A DNA stretch of 64,000 nt from Antedon bifida (GCA_963402885.1 OY727099.1:26307001-26371000), one strand, 5' to 3'; counted from the stretch's first letter, positions 12,459-25,665 are shown. Translations and numbers: made by a program. The notes: a model not told the origin generated them from the letters alone.

Positions 12459-12543
12459 TTCGCGCAACGCAAGTAACTTGACCAATCACAAGCGTAGGTT
12501 ATAAACTCTGGCTTGTGATTAGTCAATTATTTGCGTTGCGTGT
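12459..12543. mobile_element. Family B palindromic MITE, copy 1 (core only)
   Basis: Inverted arms GCAACGCAAGTAACTTGACC and AATTATTTGCGTTGCG flank a pair of opposed CCAAT/ATTAG boxes around ACAAGC...GCTTGT. The outer GGTTCCCACT ends seen in fuller copies are absent. Confidence 0.7.
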
Positions 12544-13701
12544 ATGAATTTGCGTCTTCAATTCTCAATGATCATTTGCGCTTCAACATAAAAAATATCG
12601 GTTTTTACGTATACTAATAATAATTTACACGCATGCTCATTTCATCGACGCGCATACGGACGTGTCAAAAACAAAATGGTAAAGTTTACTCGAGGCGCAC
12701 TGCGATTGTGTAAGCTAATTACCTACAAGAAGTAACTACAAGTATTTCTAACGTAAGCGCGTAAAACACACACGGCTAGATATCAGTCAACTTGTAATAA
12801 TCACATTGATTTTAACTAATAAGTCAGATAATAGACATAAAGTACAGCACCGCTTGTCGCTATAATCGCAAACTCACAAGGTCCGTAACCGATACCACCG
12901 TAGGCAAATATTTTACTTTACGTTAAATCCATTGATTTATCTCCGCCGTTTACTAATTTGTAGCCTAGTTAAAGACGGCGTATTTCCCCCAATAAACGAT
13001 TCTAGCTTCCTGAACGCCATTATCCGACTAGCTTAACTGATGCTTGTTGATATCATTAGTGACACTGTAATACAAGAGATGGTTTGAATACAATTTAGCG
13101 CTAATCAGCTTGATAGCTGTATGCTTTTCTCTCTCGCAAACATTTAATTGTTGTTGGTTTTTGTGGCGTGTTGTATGACAAGGTTCTGTTTAGTCTTGTT
13201 TGTTTCTCTGGCTTCGTGAAGAGTTTAGGGATAGCCCATGGGTGGATTACTGATTACTATGAATTAGATTAGCGTCGACGACGACAATACGTTTTGTATT
13301 GTAAAGAAGACAGCTAAAATCTAATCCATACTTTTAAACATACTTTGCCAATAGCGTTTATCAGAAACTGAGATAGCTTTAACATTCTACATGTCCATAT
13401 ACATTTATAGTAATAACAATTCGCTTTTATTTGATAGCAAATATTGTGAGCATTAATGGTTTAATGTGGTTTTCTGACGTACGCAGTACTGTACACGTAA
13501 TATTTTTTTAAAGTAAATCGAAAGTTTCAATTTGTTGGAATTCTTGAGATACAGTAAAAACAGAAACTTTTGAGACTGTTGAAAAATGTATAATCATCTA
13601 TTATCCATTTTTATTTATTTGAAAGATTAAATACAAAATGAAAAACAAACAGTTAAACACAATATGGCCAGCAAAAGGACTCACAACCCACTTGTATAAC
13701 G
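12544..13701. other. Noncoding; candidate regulatory block 12990-13290
   Basis: 12990-13290 is single-copy, less AT-rich and holds TTTAATTG, CTAATCAG and GATTACTG cores. 12880-12960 has several Pu/Py-balanced GC patches. No gene recognised. Confidence 0.3.
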
Positions 13702-13762
13702 CAATGGCGAACTGTCGCCCACGTCATTGCGTTGCGTCAAAGTGGTCCTAAGAACAAGGCTT
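13702..13762 (+). mobile_element. Family B MITE fragment, right end
   Basis: CGTCATTGCGTTGCGTC followed by GAACAAGGCTT matches the right half of family B elements. It directly abuts the following tandem array. Confidence 0.5.
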
Positions 13763-13942
13763 GATTCACACTGCAGTAAAACTAGATTCACACTGCGAAA
13801 AAGCTAGGAAACCTGGATTCACACTGCAGTGAAAGCAGATTCACACTGCAACAAAGTTACGATAACCTGGATTCACACTGCAGTGAAACCAGATTCACAC
13901 TGCAACAAAGTTACGATAACCTGGATTCACACTGCAGTGAAG
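13762..13942 (+). repeat. 54-bp tandem array built on GATTCACACTGC
   Basis: Seven occurrences of GATTCACACTGC in alternating contexts (CAGTGAAACCA, then AACAAAGTTACGATAACCTG) give a higher-order unit of about 54 bp, roughly three copies. CTGCAG forms a palindrome in alternate units. Confidence 0.9.
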
Positions 13943-15400
13943 TTTATCACGTCACGAACGTGACGTAAGTGATCACGGGTTACTTATATAAAAGCCTATA
14001 CCATAAGCCATAATAAATAAAGTTTCATGTATATAGGCCTAATTTAATTATATCAATTTCCCTGAAATGTTTAACAATGTGAACGCAAGTTGAAGATCGA
14101 TAAAGTTCAAAGTAAATTAATTACGGTTTACAGCATGACGAAATTTCGATCCAGGTTTGTAAATTGTCACGTGACTAGAATGATATTATTGAAAAGTGCG
14201 TGATAATAGAAACGAGATATACATTGTTTAATGCATAATTTATATGTAAGTATCACCTAATATGTAGGCTTTTGTAACACTAATTAAAAGACAATCTTTA
14301 TATATAGAATTTCTTAAAGTAAAACAAAAATCAGGCAGATTATTTGCATACAATTTTTTTTAAAGAGAGGCGTACCAGTTACCATAGAAACGACGAAGTC
14401 ATCAAAGTAAAACATTTTTTTGGTGATTATTCGATTTTGTTTTTATCTATTTTGTCAAAAGCAATTCAGATGGGTACAGTTATGACGTATATTGTCGACA
14501 TTTCACGTTTCGGTGAAAAGAAATCATCGACCGTCTTCTGATTAAGGAATAAAGTTCGATTGGGAAAGGAAAGGGATTGTGACGTAACGAATTATATTCG
14601 ATCATTGTTTCCTTTCCCGTATGGCAGCAATATCTAAACAACAGAGCATGCGAAAACCAATATACTTAAACCCGCAATAATAAAGAAAAAAAAACAAACA
14701 AACATGGAAAACGAAAGATGACACAAAAAGGCAAAACGTCTATAAAGCGATTCTATGAAAATTGTATCTAACAGCTTTTGTTTCGACGTTAAGCGTAGCC
14801 TGTCTGTAGTCAGTGAACAAAGAGGCCCACGAATGAGGATTTGGCCCCGAGGCGGTATCAATAAGACAGCTCTACTCTGCGACGTTAAACGTGATATTTT
14901 ACATAGGAAAAGATACACTGAACTAGAATACAGTTAGTACCGAAGGGGTTTAGAGAAAAATGATATATGGTACAAAAAATGAATACATTATATCTATTAC
15001 AAACCGACGAATGGGTAACGTTTCAAAGTATCTCTATATTATTCTTTTGATGGAATTTGATCCGCTTTTGTTATAGAAAATCAAACGAATTGTTAAATGA
15101 ATTGATTTAAATACCAAATCAAATGTCTATACTATTATAAATAATGTATTTTTATTGATTAATATTTAGCATTTCACACTTTATGTCCTGTATAAGTTGA
15201 TATAATGTGGTAAAATGATAAATAGGCGTAATTTTATTAAATATAATTGTATCATAATAGTAACATTATCATACTGTATATTATAATACTGTACAAATTA
15301 ATTTGATCAAATATAAGTGTTATATTCGGTCGTATATAAATTAAAATGAATTTTCTGTTTAATGCATTGAACACGGCAGGTTGGGTAGTATTACAAATGT
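13943..15400. other. Noncoding, AT-rich
   Basis: Contains GTCACGAACGTGAC palindrome near 13949-13965 and a POU-like ATGCATAATTTAT at about 14231-14243. 14560-14620 has GTGACGTAACG and a nearby inverted GGAAAGGAAAGG/CCTTTCC. No gene recognised. Confidence 0.3.
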
Positions 15401-15830
15401 TCTATTAATAACTCATACAAATGACATGACCCATTGCATTGCATCTTAAGAGGTCAATGAGGACTAACGAATATCTGCAGCAGTGGAATACATGTGTGAT
15501 TACGTAATGATGGGTACTTTTGGGGTTTGGGGAGTAAGGATCTACTACGTCATCACCAACCACTCCTATTCCTTTATATGCTTTTAACCGAGCATACTTA
15601 CTTTCTGTAGTGATGCGCCGTCGCGGTAAGAGCGTCACGGAGTTCGATTTGCGGCGATAGGACCTGGTCCTGGACTAACAACTTATTGCGGCGGTGAACT
15701 TCATGGAATAATCCAAATGAGAACGAACGTCCCCAATTTCCTCTATTTACACAACATAACATGTTCTTAGGTCCTCTCAAACCGAAAGCGCCTATATTAT
15801 ACCTTATACCTCCTTAATACTTAAAATAGT
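15401..15830 (-). other. Candidate exon or conserved block ending in a good splice donor
   Basis: The minus strand is open for about 70 codons (about 15598-15810), without low-complexity sequence, and closes with AGAAA/GTAAGTAT, a near-perfect donor, at about 15594-15602. No protein family recognised, no clear acceptor or initiation context. It could be an exon of an unknown gene, a lncRNA, or chance. It is one of the least AT-rich single-copy stretches in this half of the window. Confidence 0.2.
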
Positions 15831-17760
15831 TTCACCCTTCTGTGTACTTTTATGTAGCGTCGCGACTTTTTGTTATGATGCATTCCCTTGCCTGAAGATA
15901 TACACAGTAGGTGATGTAAGTTACTGTACAGAATATATGAATAATAAACAAGTTAAAGAATTACGAATGGTTAAATACAAGACACACGTATCACCCTTGC
16001 ATTTTATCATATTACCACGACCTTGGTTCTTTTCCTGAAAAAAGCGATATACTTCCATCTCCGCGATCTGAACGCTGCAGGCCTAACTTTTGATATAAAG
16101 TAGATTTTTAATTGATTGAATACCGTTCATTAATTCAACAAAATGAATTAATAAAATTGATAGTATTAGCAATTTACGATAGCAAATTCATTTTTAGCGG
16201 GGAACAATGAATACAATTTGATTTGCGTTCGTATACAAATATTAAATGAATGATCAATTATAAGCTAAATTCATTAAGATATTTCTTGTTGCGGTCTTGT
16301 ATTGTAGAATTAGACCTAAACATTGCAGTGGATTTAGTAATACAAAGCAGAATACACTATAGTTCAATTCAGTTTATTACGTCGGTGGCGTAATCCGGTT
16401 CAAAGGTCATCGATATTGCATTCTTTTCCAAAAATGTCTTTTATTCTGGAAAATCTCTCCACGTAATATTAAGTTATAGGGAAAAAAGGAAATATTTATT
16501 GTAATTTTGTAAGTTTCAATATTTGTTAATATAGGCAATACTTACGTTACTGGGTAATGTTTTGGGATTAAAATATTGTTTAAAAGCATTTTGTTCGTTT
16601 TTTGTTTAAACAAACAAAGATGCTTTGATAATTAATAATAATATTTTTGCTGCCATGAGGTAATAATAATTGTGAAATCAACAACAGGTGCCTGCTTTGC
16701 TTGATCGCAAATTACGGTAACGTATTTTTATTAGGCCACCATGACACAAAGATGTCAAACACGCGGTGCTTTCCCAGCCAAACCACAACGCATCGCCTTC
16801 ATTCATAATCTATTTTGGTGGTCATAAAATAATTGATTATTTTTGTTGCGATACGTTTGCTATTCACTAAAAACGAATTGCAAATATTAACACTAATTTT
16901 ATTAAAATAATTAAATAAAAAAGAAAGTTAAATCAAATAGGTGTATGCGGATTGTGTACAGTTTAAATACACGTTGCTAATTAACATAACTGACGAATAT
17001 CGAATGTGATTGGTTATTTTGTGTAGCGCGTATAACGATACATGTACGCACGCGTCTACTTTTGAGGGACAGTATGCACTGAAAACAGAAGAAGAACTTT
17101 AGTTATCTAATATCAAAAGTTCATTTAAAAAATCTTATCCATTGTCATAGGGATTGATAATGACGTTTTAACTACCCAAATTCCATTTAACGGCATCGTA
17201 TTTTTAAAAATATATAATTAATATTCTACACACACCGTTCAGTACTCCAGAAACGGATTATACAGTGACCGAGCTATTGATGTTATACGCATGCGTGACA
17301 AGCTGTTTTGTGGAGCTTAATTATTCTGGCCACAGTTCATTTTAAAATTACTGATTTTAATACAATTGTATCTATGTGGATGATCTTCATTAATAAGGTA
17401 ATGAATCATGTATTTTAAATTATTAGGCCTACTACATATTTTATGGACTAAGCTGCTATACACACCCACCACGAATATCAGGCGCGCACGTCCGATCGTC
17501 AACAATTATAGCCACCCGAAGGCTTAAAATTCAAGATGCCCACATTTATAGTCAGTGACAATACGAACACGATCATAACCTGGTGTGCTCAAAATGACTT
17601 TTTGACTCGATAGCTGCGTCGAGAGATCACTATATCACGCGTTCGTTTTTGAAAAAAATCTCTTTACTTTGGTATAGTAGCATTTTAAAAGATAAATTAT
17701 GATGAAGCTATCATTTAGATAACATTTTTCTTAACTTGATGTAGCTGCAGTCAGATTTTA
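15831..17760. other. Noncoding, AT-rich
   Basis: 16660-16820 is a single-copy, less AT-rich block. 16990-17060 (TGTGATTGGTTATTTTGTGT, then GCACGCGTCTAC) has a degenerate relative at 20600-20700, so it is probably another old dispersed repeat. No gene recognised. Confidence 0.3.
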
Positions 17761-17880
17761 TATATATTTAACTTTTTCTTAATTTCTTTCTGGGTTACAT
17801 TGTCAAACGCCATCACATCCGAGGTGATGACAGATGACAATTCTTCCAAAACCCTCTGGAATTTAAAATTAAACCAGACA

Positions 17881-18055
17881 ACTAATTTTATATTTAGAAA
17901 GAAATTCTTCACTTTTAGAAACCAAATTTAAATTCTAGTTTAAGACTTCTTGTCTATAGCATCAGCCATTGCCATGTTACGTTGCATGTTACTGTAAGAG
18001 TCAAATAATTATATATTTTAGAAAGAAATACTTTACATTTAAAAAAATCAAATCA
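17881..18055 (+). repeat. Pair of about 50-bp direct repeats
   Basis: 17881-17930 and 18003-18055 share a TATATTTAGAAAGAAAT core followed by a similar T/A-rich tail ending CAAA. Divergent. Nature unknown. Confidence 0.5.
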
Positions 18056-18313
18056 AAGTTATAATTTTAAGCCATTTTTAGCAACAACTAGACTATCTCT
18101 TTGAGTCTATGTTGTGTTTATTTTGAAACTTAATGAAATGAAATAAAATGAATGTAAACTTAGATTATGTGATCAATATGATGTATTAACTGAGATAACG
18201 TGTGCTCTCTGATATGCGCTGTAGTACTAAATACGTGAATTCGGATATTTATATGCCTATCACAAGATAACATAATAATGTTAAGAACATAAACTGGATT
18301 GAAATTGTCACCA

Positions 18314-18470
18314 GGTTACGTTATCCGCGCAAACGCAACATAAAAGGGTACGTTAAGACGTGCGCAGTTCGTAATCCATGCAAACGCAACATAAAAGCGT
18401 ACATTGAGACGTGCGTAGTTACGTAATCCACGCAAGCGCAAAATAAACGCGTACGTTGAGACGCGCGTAG
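18314..18470 (+). repeat. About 52-bp GC-richer tandem array, three copies
   Basis: Units share TCCACGCAAGCGCAAAATAA-like and GTACGTTGAGACG segments (CGCAACATAAAAG and GAGACGTGCGTAG). Three diverged copies. CpG-rich compared with surroundings. Confidence 0.85.
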
Positions 18471-19265
18471 GAGAGGTGACCTGAACGTCATGTGAAAAGT
18501 GCTGAAATTGGTCTATTATTAACCATATGTAAAAATAACAGTTGTTTATTATCCCATGATTAGACTATAAAATCTCAATACTTTTCTCCCGACCGGAAGG
18601 GGTATATGGAAGATATAGTCACACATACATGGACACGAAGACTTTCATTTAAAAATAAAAGCAGTAAAATTATGTTGTAATAGTATAGCAATATAGATTT
18701 AAAATCGTAAAATAAAACCATATGTTGGACTAATCGAAGCGATTTAAGCCTTAAAATAACGTTACCATAGAAACTACAGCACGTGCTTAAAATACTAATG
18801 TGTAAAGGCCTACGTTATTTTGTGCTGTAGAAAATTAACTCGCATTCAACGAAGCTAAAACTACCTTTGCTAATACTAACAAATACTTCTATCGATTAAT
18901 ATTATTATTTATTATGACATTATAATGCCATAAATAAGCACAACAGTTAGGCGCGCGCGTACAGAAGTATTATCAATGTTTGAACACGCGCGTCAAATAT
19001 TGTTATGATTTCATACTACGGAAAAACTGAAACAAAAGATTAAACTATATCATATTTATTGATCATAAGAATACAATAATAACAATAACTATAATTATGA
19101 CTAGGCCCTAGTGACGTCAACCGGTATTTTATTTTGATGCAACGCGCGTAGTAGCACTTTGCAGGCATTTCATTTTCCAACATTTTTAGACACAATTGTT
19201 CAACTTAATGATACCTAATTATATCATTTACTATTCTTAGAAAGCGAACCTTCAAGAAGATAGGC
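18471..19265. other. Noncoding, AT-rich with CG-alternating patches
   Basis: GGCGCGCGCGTAC near 18951-18963 and ACACGCGCGTC near 18985. No gene recognised. Confidence 0.3.
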
Positions 19266-19370
19266 CTAAAATAAAACCGGATAGATGAAATGACGGATGA
19301 AGATATATAAAGAGATTGATATACATAAATAAATTGATGGATAGATACATAAATTGATGGATAACCTGAA
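19266..19370. repeat. GATA/GATGGATA simple repeat
   Basis: Irregular run of GATAGATG, TAAATTGATGGATAGATACA and similar words. The reverse open frame here (Ile/Ser/Tyr-rich) is a repeat artefact. Confidence 0.6.
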
Positions 19371-19456
19371 AGATGTAAATACACACATCACGATGTAAAC
19401 TTGTCCTAAAGGCAGGTCATTGACTGACTGTGTAACATGCCGCGACGGGCCTTCAA

Positions 19457-19630
19457 CCAGCGCGTACTTTCTATCAAACACACGACGCGCACTTTCTATC
19501 AAATACACGACGCGCTTACAAATAGATACGCTGTAACATGCGCGTTAGAATGTTGATAATACTATTGCGGTATTTGTACGCGTGCGTTAATATTCGGATA
19601 ATATAGTACATGGGCGTTATATCATGTTAC
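19457..19630 (+). repeat. CG-dyad short repeats (ACTTTCTATCAAACACACGA)
   Basis: ACTTTCTATCAAACACACGA recurs with one change 27 bp later, followed by further GCGCG-containing words (GCGCGTTAG, ACGCGTGCG) to about 19630. Confidence 0.6.
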
Positions 19631-21650
19631 GCATAAAACGCGCATACATTAGATATACAAAGGAAATGATTTTGAAGGTTTATTAAAATTATAGATGCCT
19701 TTATATTTAAAGTATGCACACAGATAAAACAAAAAGTACAGAAACAATTAAAAAGCTTGATTGTTGATGACTACATGAGGAGTCATACTTTAAGATGCCA
19801 AGTAATGCTTCCACAAATCTATTTTATTTAGACCGCAAAGACTATAATGTCATTGAAGCCTCTGGCAACCTTTTTTACCCGTCGAATCAACGATAAACAG
19901 CGATAAAGAAATGCTTTTAAGCTCATGATGTAAAGGAACTTGAAGTTTTAAAAACCTCTGTTTTTTGTTCATATTGAATGTGATTTTAAAATGTTCAGGA
20001 ATCAATATCTATCCTAAAGGTGCGTTTACACTGTGCATGCTATACGCAGTATATTAAAATACAATCTGCTAATTTGGACGACAAAATAGCCCGTGTGTGC
20101 AGCCTACATGTTGTATATTTCTTCTGGTTAATGGGATTTTTTATTATTTTTATATACTCACTCTCACTCCCGAGGATAATGCATTATTTAACGTTCTCTC
20201 TCAAGTTAAAAGACAGAATATAGGACTATGATGCTCAATGTCGCCATTATCCCAAAAGCATCGCCTTCCTGGACCACCTTTGCTTGCCCTGTGTGCAATA
20301 TAAAAGCAATTGTAGAGTAAACGAGATTAACTTAGACGTAATTAACACTGGTTGAGAACATATCGTTAGCATGAGCACCGTGTGGATTTCAATGTGACAC
20401 CTATTTGCGCACATTATAGCATCAACAGCATCGATCAGATTTGTTCAAACATGCGTAGAATTGCATCACGCTCACACGTCACAGCGCTACGGGTAAAACG
20501 TTGCTGCTGCCACAATCGGTTGTCATACATCTTGTCTGTTTCAATTCATATTTCATTCTAATATAAAAAGCATCGCGATTATTACAGTATTCAACATTCA
20601 GAATGCGATTGGTTGTTTGTGTAGCGTGTCATAGTAAAATGTAGGGTACGTGTGAGTCACATGTAAATGGTTCCGCGTGCGCGTACAAATGTTGTACGCT
20701 ACTATCAGAAATATCGCGCGTGTCAATTTATTTGGAACGTCATCATTGGCGTATTACGTACCACTTCTGATCTTATGTGACCATACAGCGTAGATTTTAG
20801 GAATTAAGCCATTCTTCCCGCTGTATGTTGAGCCTCGTGTGTGACGACACCCTTTTGCGCCCCATTTCATAGAGCAGACGACTTGTCATACGTGACACAC
20901 CGTACGTGCAGCAGGCTTAGACACAGATGCACGTATACAACACATGTATGCACATGTGTATTCTGTTTTACCGGGTGGTGGTTGATATTAAACGATTTGT
21001 GATTAATGTAATATTAAGGGAGAATTTACAGAGACACAAACAAATATATGGATGCCATTCAAATAACTTGCGCTCATTATGCAAATTAATGCAGTACCCT
21101 TGGTAACAATTACGCGCTGGCCATGACTAATATTTTGTTGTAAATCATTTAGCTATTTTGATTCTCACACAATAAGCGGTGGTACATTGTTATACTATAT
21201 TCGCTTATTCTGATTTATCATACAGCAGATACTGATGATACAATATTACAAACAACAAGATGACGTATATTTCATTATAAAGAATCGGTTGAACGAGTTG
21301 CTACATTAGTATAAAAGTTAGCGAATATTCGATGACGCCATGCTGTTAAAAAACTATTGACCAATAAGAAAACCATTGATCGATAATTTATAAGTATACA
21401 CAAGTTTATGTGGCTACTGGATTATGTAGGGATGATTTTATTTTAGGCTGTCATAGACCTATATGATTGCGATGATGGGATGGGTTGCATGCTGAGATGA
21501 TAGGGCCTATCTACAGAAAAACAACCGTGAATAAGTAACTAACCCTCTGTAGAATATTTATCAATCAATTTTAAACTTTAAACTAAAATGTATATAGATA
21601 GATGGACCTACCGTCTTTTTAAAATTAAAAGTTAGTCGTTGTTTTCAGTG
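19631..21650. other. Noncoding; candidate regulatory block 20230-20500
   Basis: 20230-20500 and 20800-20900 are single-copy and less AT-rich. An octamer site lies at 21079-21090 (separate entry). 20600-20720 repeats the 17.0-kb element. No gene recognised. Confidence 0.3.
21079..21090 (+). promoter_or_regulatory. Octamer-containing site ATGCAAATTAAT
   Basis: A perfect POU octamer ATGCAAAT joined to ATTAAT. The same 12-mer occurs in reverse at 49216-49227. POU III proteins bind such sequences, so it is a candidate autoregulatory site for the gene at 38.7-39.9 kb, about 18 kb away. Confidence 0.35.
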
Positions 21651-21884
21651 CCTTTTTAATGATTTGGTTTAGACGTACGCGCACACTTCAAACGTCACAC
21701 GCGGGACGCACGACGTTGTACAGACGACATGTGCATGTTGGACACGACGAAAAAGACATGTTTTTGTTTGCATTTTCAGACATTCCACCTAACTATCGCA
21801 ATATAATGTATGATAATTACGTAAGTTTTATACATTTGGTGTTTTAGTTTAAGTTTGTTAAAATAACTTTGTCTTGCTGCTCAA

Positions 21885-22325
21885 GCAAATGACGTTTAGC
21901 TGGCCTAACTAAGCCTAGCACTACCCTGCCCTCCTCCTCTGCTCCGCGTGCTGCTGGTGCTGTGTGTGAGCATAGCCTGTCTCGACGACTTGTCGGACCT
22001 TCTTTGCTTGGCTTACCTGCTTGCTTACTATCTTGTGGTGGTGACGTAGCCTGGACTAGGCCTGCAGACCTAGTAGTAAAAGTATGCTGTGGTAGGTCAA
22101 GACTTTGACCGTAGGGCCTAGTCCTAGCTCGTATACATTTTATAATAAGTAAGCCAATAATAAAATCCTTCAATGAATAACATTTTGCCTAACTAGCCTA
22201 ACTAGCTAGGCCCCAGCTACATTCCATACTCTCCTACACTCACTAGCCTATCTGTTAGGACCAGGGAGGGACGGGTAACTGCTCTGCTGCTATGTGGAAG
22301 GACCTAGGCCTAGTCCTAGGCCCTA
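21885..22325. repeat. CTAGGCCTAG-rich tract
   Basis: Many GGCCTAG, CCTAGTCCTAG and CTTGCTTGC words make this the richest GC segment in the region. The 109-codon reverse frame over it has no domain and looks compositional. Confidence 0.4.
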
Positions 22326-23903
22326 CTATCTTTTAATAATAATAAATAAATGATTTATTTTAATGTGAATTCCTATAATTGCTCCTTTACAGAGTGTATG
22401 GCCGGTATTCATGAATACGGGCCTATGAGTTTATCATTGGATTTAGGATCAATTTTATGCGACTTTTATTGTTTTGGAAATAAATAAGTGTGATACTGAA
22501 GCGTCTGGAACTGTATTATGTAAGTATTTTTTTTTATCATGCCTCGTTAGATTTTCCACACTATTAATAATATGTAATTTAAATCTAACTATCTCCATAT
22601 ACCCTTAAAAATCGTCATCTTTCAATAATAAATTGAATTGAGATGAATTTGATTTTAAACACCAATTGTGTTTTGATCAAGTTTATGACTTGTGCGCTGA
22701 AAGAAAACACGTGACCAACACACGTGCAACTATACGCGGAACAAATAGCCTTCCCTTGCCGTTAAATTTAACACTTGCTTGTTCTAGGCAATAATATAAT
22801 TTCACACGAAAAGATAATTAATTTTTCATTGTCAATTATTGAAGTGTACTGAGCTAGGGCGTTTCGTACAGCCATCGCTAGTAAAACGATTTTCTCGCGT
22901 TCAAGATTACTGCAATACATATTATTTTTAATAAAATAGGATAAAGGAGGAGGCCCAGAGTAATTTAATGATTACTGAAAATAGGCCACTGTAACACAAA
23001 ACAAAGAGAGATTATTGTTCATGGACAAACAAGTACATATCACTGACATTTAACCCGGTTTTAGTAAGTAATCGCAGCTATGAGTTAAATTTTGCTGTTT
23101 TTAGTTTAATTATTAAATTTAAGATATTAATTTTAAAAATGTATTATCACTGTATTTTCATTCATATGATAAACATCAAAAATCCCATATAGAATTATTG
23201 CTGTCAATCATAGGATACCGTCACGTGACATGACGTGTTATATAAAAGAAAAAGTGGAAATCGTCAAACCACGATAACACCTGGAAAATCTGACGTCATT
23301 ATTTGTATTTTATAAAAATATAATTTTCGCATGCTCTTAAAATCGAAAACGAATGCAAGACTGATCACGTTGTTTTTGTTTATTGTTTACCTCAGTCTTA
23401 TTGTTTTGTTGTCTATAAGAAAAGATAGTGTCATGGTTGGCCTACATTCCATAGAGACCTTGAAAAATAGATACGCATTTCGGCCTTCGAAAGTACACAA
23501 TACAAAGAAATGTAATTTACTTTATTTTTGGACACATCATCTGGAAGAAGAAAGGTCTGTACTGTCGTATCTTTCATACGATTTCTTAGGAAGTCCGAAA
23601 TCGTTTTGTTTCTGTTTTATCTATGTCACGTGTCAGTCATATTGACCTTCGAGTGACCATATTTAATTTTGGTAGGATCTGATATTCTAAAATTAATATA
23701 ATAATTGATGTGTTATTTAGTTTATTGTCTAGAGTTGTTGTAGTCGTGTGACTTTATCGTTATTACTGGTTTGCTATTGATTAGATGGACAACTAAGAGA
23801 TTGTTTCTATGGTAACAGCTGGACATGTGTGTGGCGATCTAAAATTTAACGATCAATTGAGAGTTTCTTTTTACTCTAGCGTAAATTGATACAAAAACAA
23901 TTG
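22326..23903. other. Noncoding, AT-rich
   Basis: Contains ACACGTGACC and ACACACGTGC E-box-like words near 22708-22730. The 104-codon frame at 23331-23645 has a hydrophobic start but no recognisable family; I do not call it a gene. Confidence 0.3.
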
Positions 23904-24075
23904 AGCTTGCTTCTCCCACTACGATTCAACGTAAGCGATCGCGGATGCGCAACGCGAGTAATATTGAACCAATCACAAGCGAAAGTTTATGATCCTTCTC
24001 CAGTGATTGGTTAACAATTAAGCCTACTTGCGTTGCGCGTACGTCATTGTGTTACGTTGCGCAGAGACCATCGTG
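23904..24075. mobile_element. Family B palindromic MITE, copy 2
   Basis: Starts AGCTTGCTTCTCCCACTA (an eroded GGTTCCCACTA end), then ATGCGCAACGCGAG, GAACCAATCACAAGCG, the opposed AGTGATTGGTTAAC, and TTGCGTTGCGCGTACGTC. Carries the opposed CCAAT pair. No coding capacity. Confidence 0.75.
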
Positions 24076-25665
24076 TACACACAGGATGCGATCGCGTACA
24101 GGATCACCAGAACTGACTGGGAAACAGTCACTGTAGAATGTTCAGATTGACGACTTATCTATGGAAAATGGAAAACAGCCTTTCTTTTACAGAGTTACGT
24201 CTAAGTTTCGGAAAAGTATTCTGCGTACCATCTGCGTTTTGTTAATTTAGTTAGTCTATTATAATTATCTCTTACGTATTATTACCATTGTTTTCAATTT
24301 TCAAAGTAAAAGTCGTAAAACTGACCATAAAGAACACGTTGTCGTGTGAAGCCATCCATTCTTGTGGTCAAGACGGCTGGCAATACAGACTAACGGACAG
24401 ATACTGCACAAATACTAATACGGTGATTAAAATCGATGAGTGCCTCATACATCGACAACCTTGTCGTATGACACATCCACACCCCAACCAGTTCGCCGCG
24501 GTGGATTCAATTGTTTTATCATAATTTAAGCAATTTTCACACAGTCACCCTCTATTTTATTATTTTAGGACTTTAAATTGGTATACATTATTATCTGGTC
24601 AACTTACAATGTGTGATTGTGTATATTTAAGAGGTGTAGTATGTCATTATCATACATTTTATAGCAATGCTATATAAACGTGCAGGATTGTAATAATTTC
24701 GTAGCAGGAGGTGATATGATGTTTTTCGTCATGAAATTAGCCGAGTCTTGTAATTTTCACGATTCATTAAGATTACTTATATTTATTACAAAATACTGTA
24801 TTAATTCATACAAGTTGAAATATTAAATCATGAGATAAGGCAATATATCTATGGATATTGTATACACCCTCTTTTAATCTTCATTTTTAAAAGTATCGTT
24901 TAAAAAAAATCAAGGTCATAAATCCTACCCTCTTAGTTGTCATAAAAAGTGGAGAAATAAAAACATAGCAGCGAGTGGATTACATTACACACGTAACATA
25001 GTTATAATTGTATACGACGAACTGCATGAATCGTGGTGTGAAATTTCATTTGTGAGCGATCGAGTACATAATGAATTGGAAAAATACTTATCTGATGCTG
25101 AGAGATGTAATTGTTTCATACATAAACCCAATGATTTTTGACATTATTTTACGAAGCGTACGAAAACGAGCGTTGCATCGCATTCGTGGTATATTCGACT
25201 TCAAACTCCCGTATCGAATGACTATATCATTTGTATCTAGTGATATTTTAAACCTGTATAACTGACGATTCTAAGTCTTTTCTACATGAGTACACATTCA
25301 ATCACTAAGATATAATGTTTATTTCAAGTGTCTTAATGGCGAATGTCGCCTCATTAACCGGGTCACGTGGTACACTTTGTACCTTTAAGTCATTTTGTTA
25401 CTAGTCATATTTTAAATGGTTTTTGAAAAATATATGTTTATAACTGAACAAATATTTTAATTGAAACATGTCTGACTTTTAAATATCACAAGTTTTTAAA
25501 GTTCAAATTGATACCTACATTTTGTATTTGACCACCGTACGAGTTTTTTGTTTGTTACAAAAAACTCGACACTAATTGACGATATTGTATTTATCATGTT
25601 TTACACACAAAAAATGTGTGTTAACAATTTTTCGTAATTTAATACCTATAAATCATTCCACAAAG
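24076..25665. other. Noncoding, AT-rich
   Basis: A 78-codon frame at 24288-24524 is Cys/His-containing but matches nothing I recognise. 25540-25575 has an ACGAGTTTTTTG...CAAAAAACTCG inverted repeat. Confidence 0.3.
25542..25569. repeat. Short hairpin CGAGTTTTTTGT / ACAAAAAACTCG
   Basis: Nearly perfect 12-bp arms with a 4-base centre. On one strand it would resemble a terminator, but in this eukaryotic context it is just an inverted repeat. Confidence 0.6.

Noticed and set aside
21844-22173. 109-codon reverse frame, Arg/Pro/Gly-rich
   Set aside because: Its composition follows the CTAGGCCTAG-rich tract; no domain.
23331-23645. 104-codon frame with hydrophobic N-terminus
   Set aside because: Looks like a signal anchor, but no mature domain or conserved motif follows, and the surrounding sequence is ordinary AT-rich DNA.
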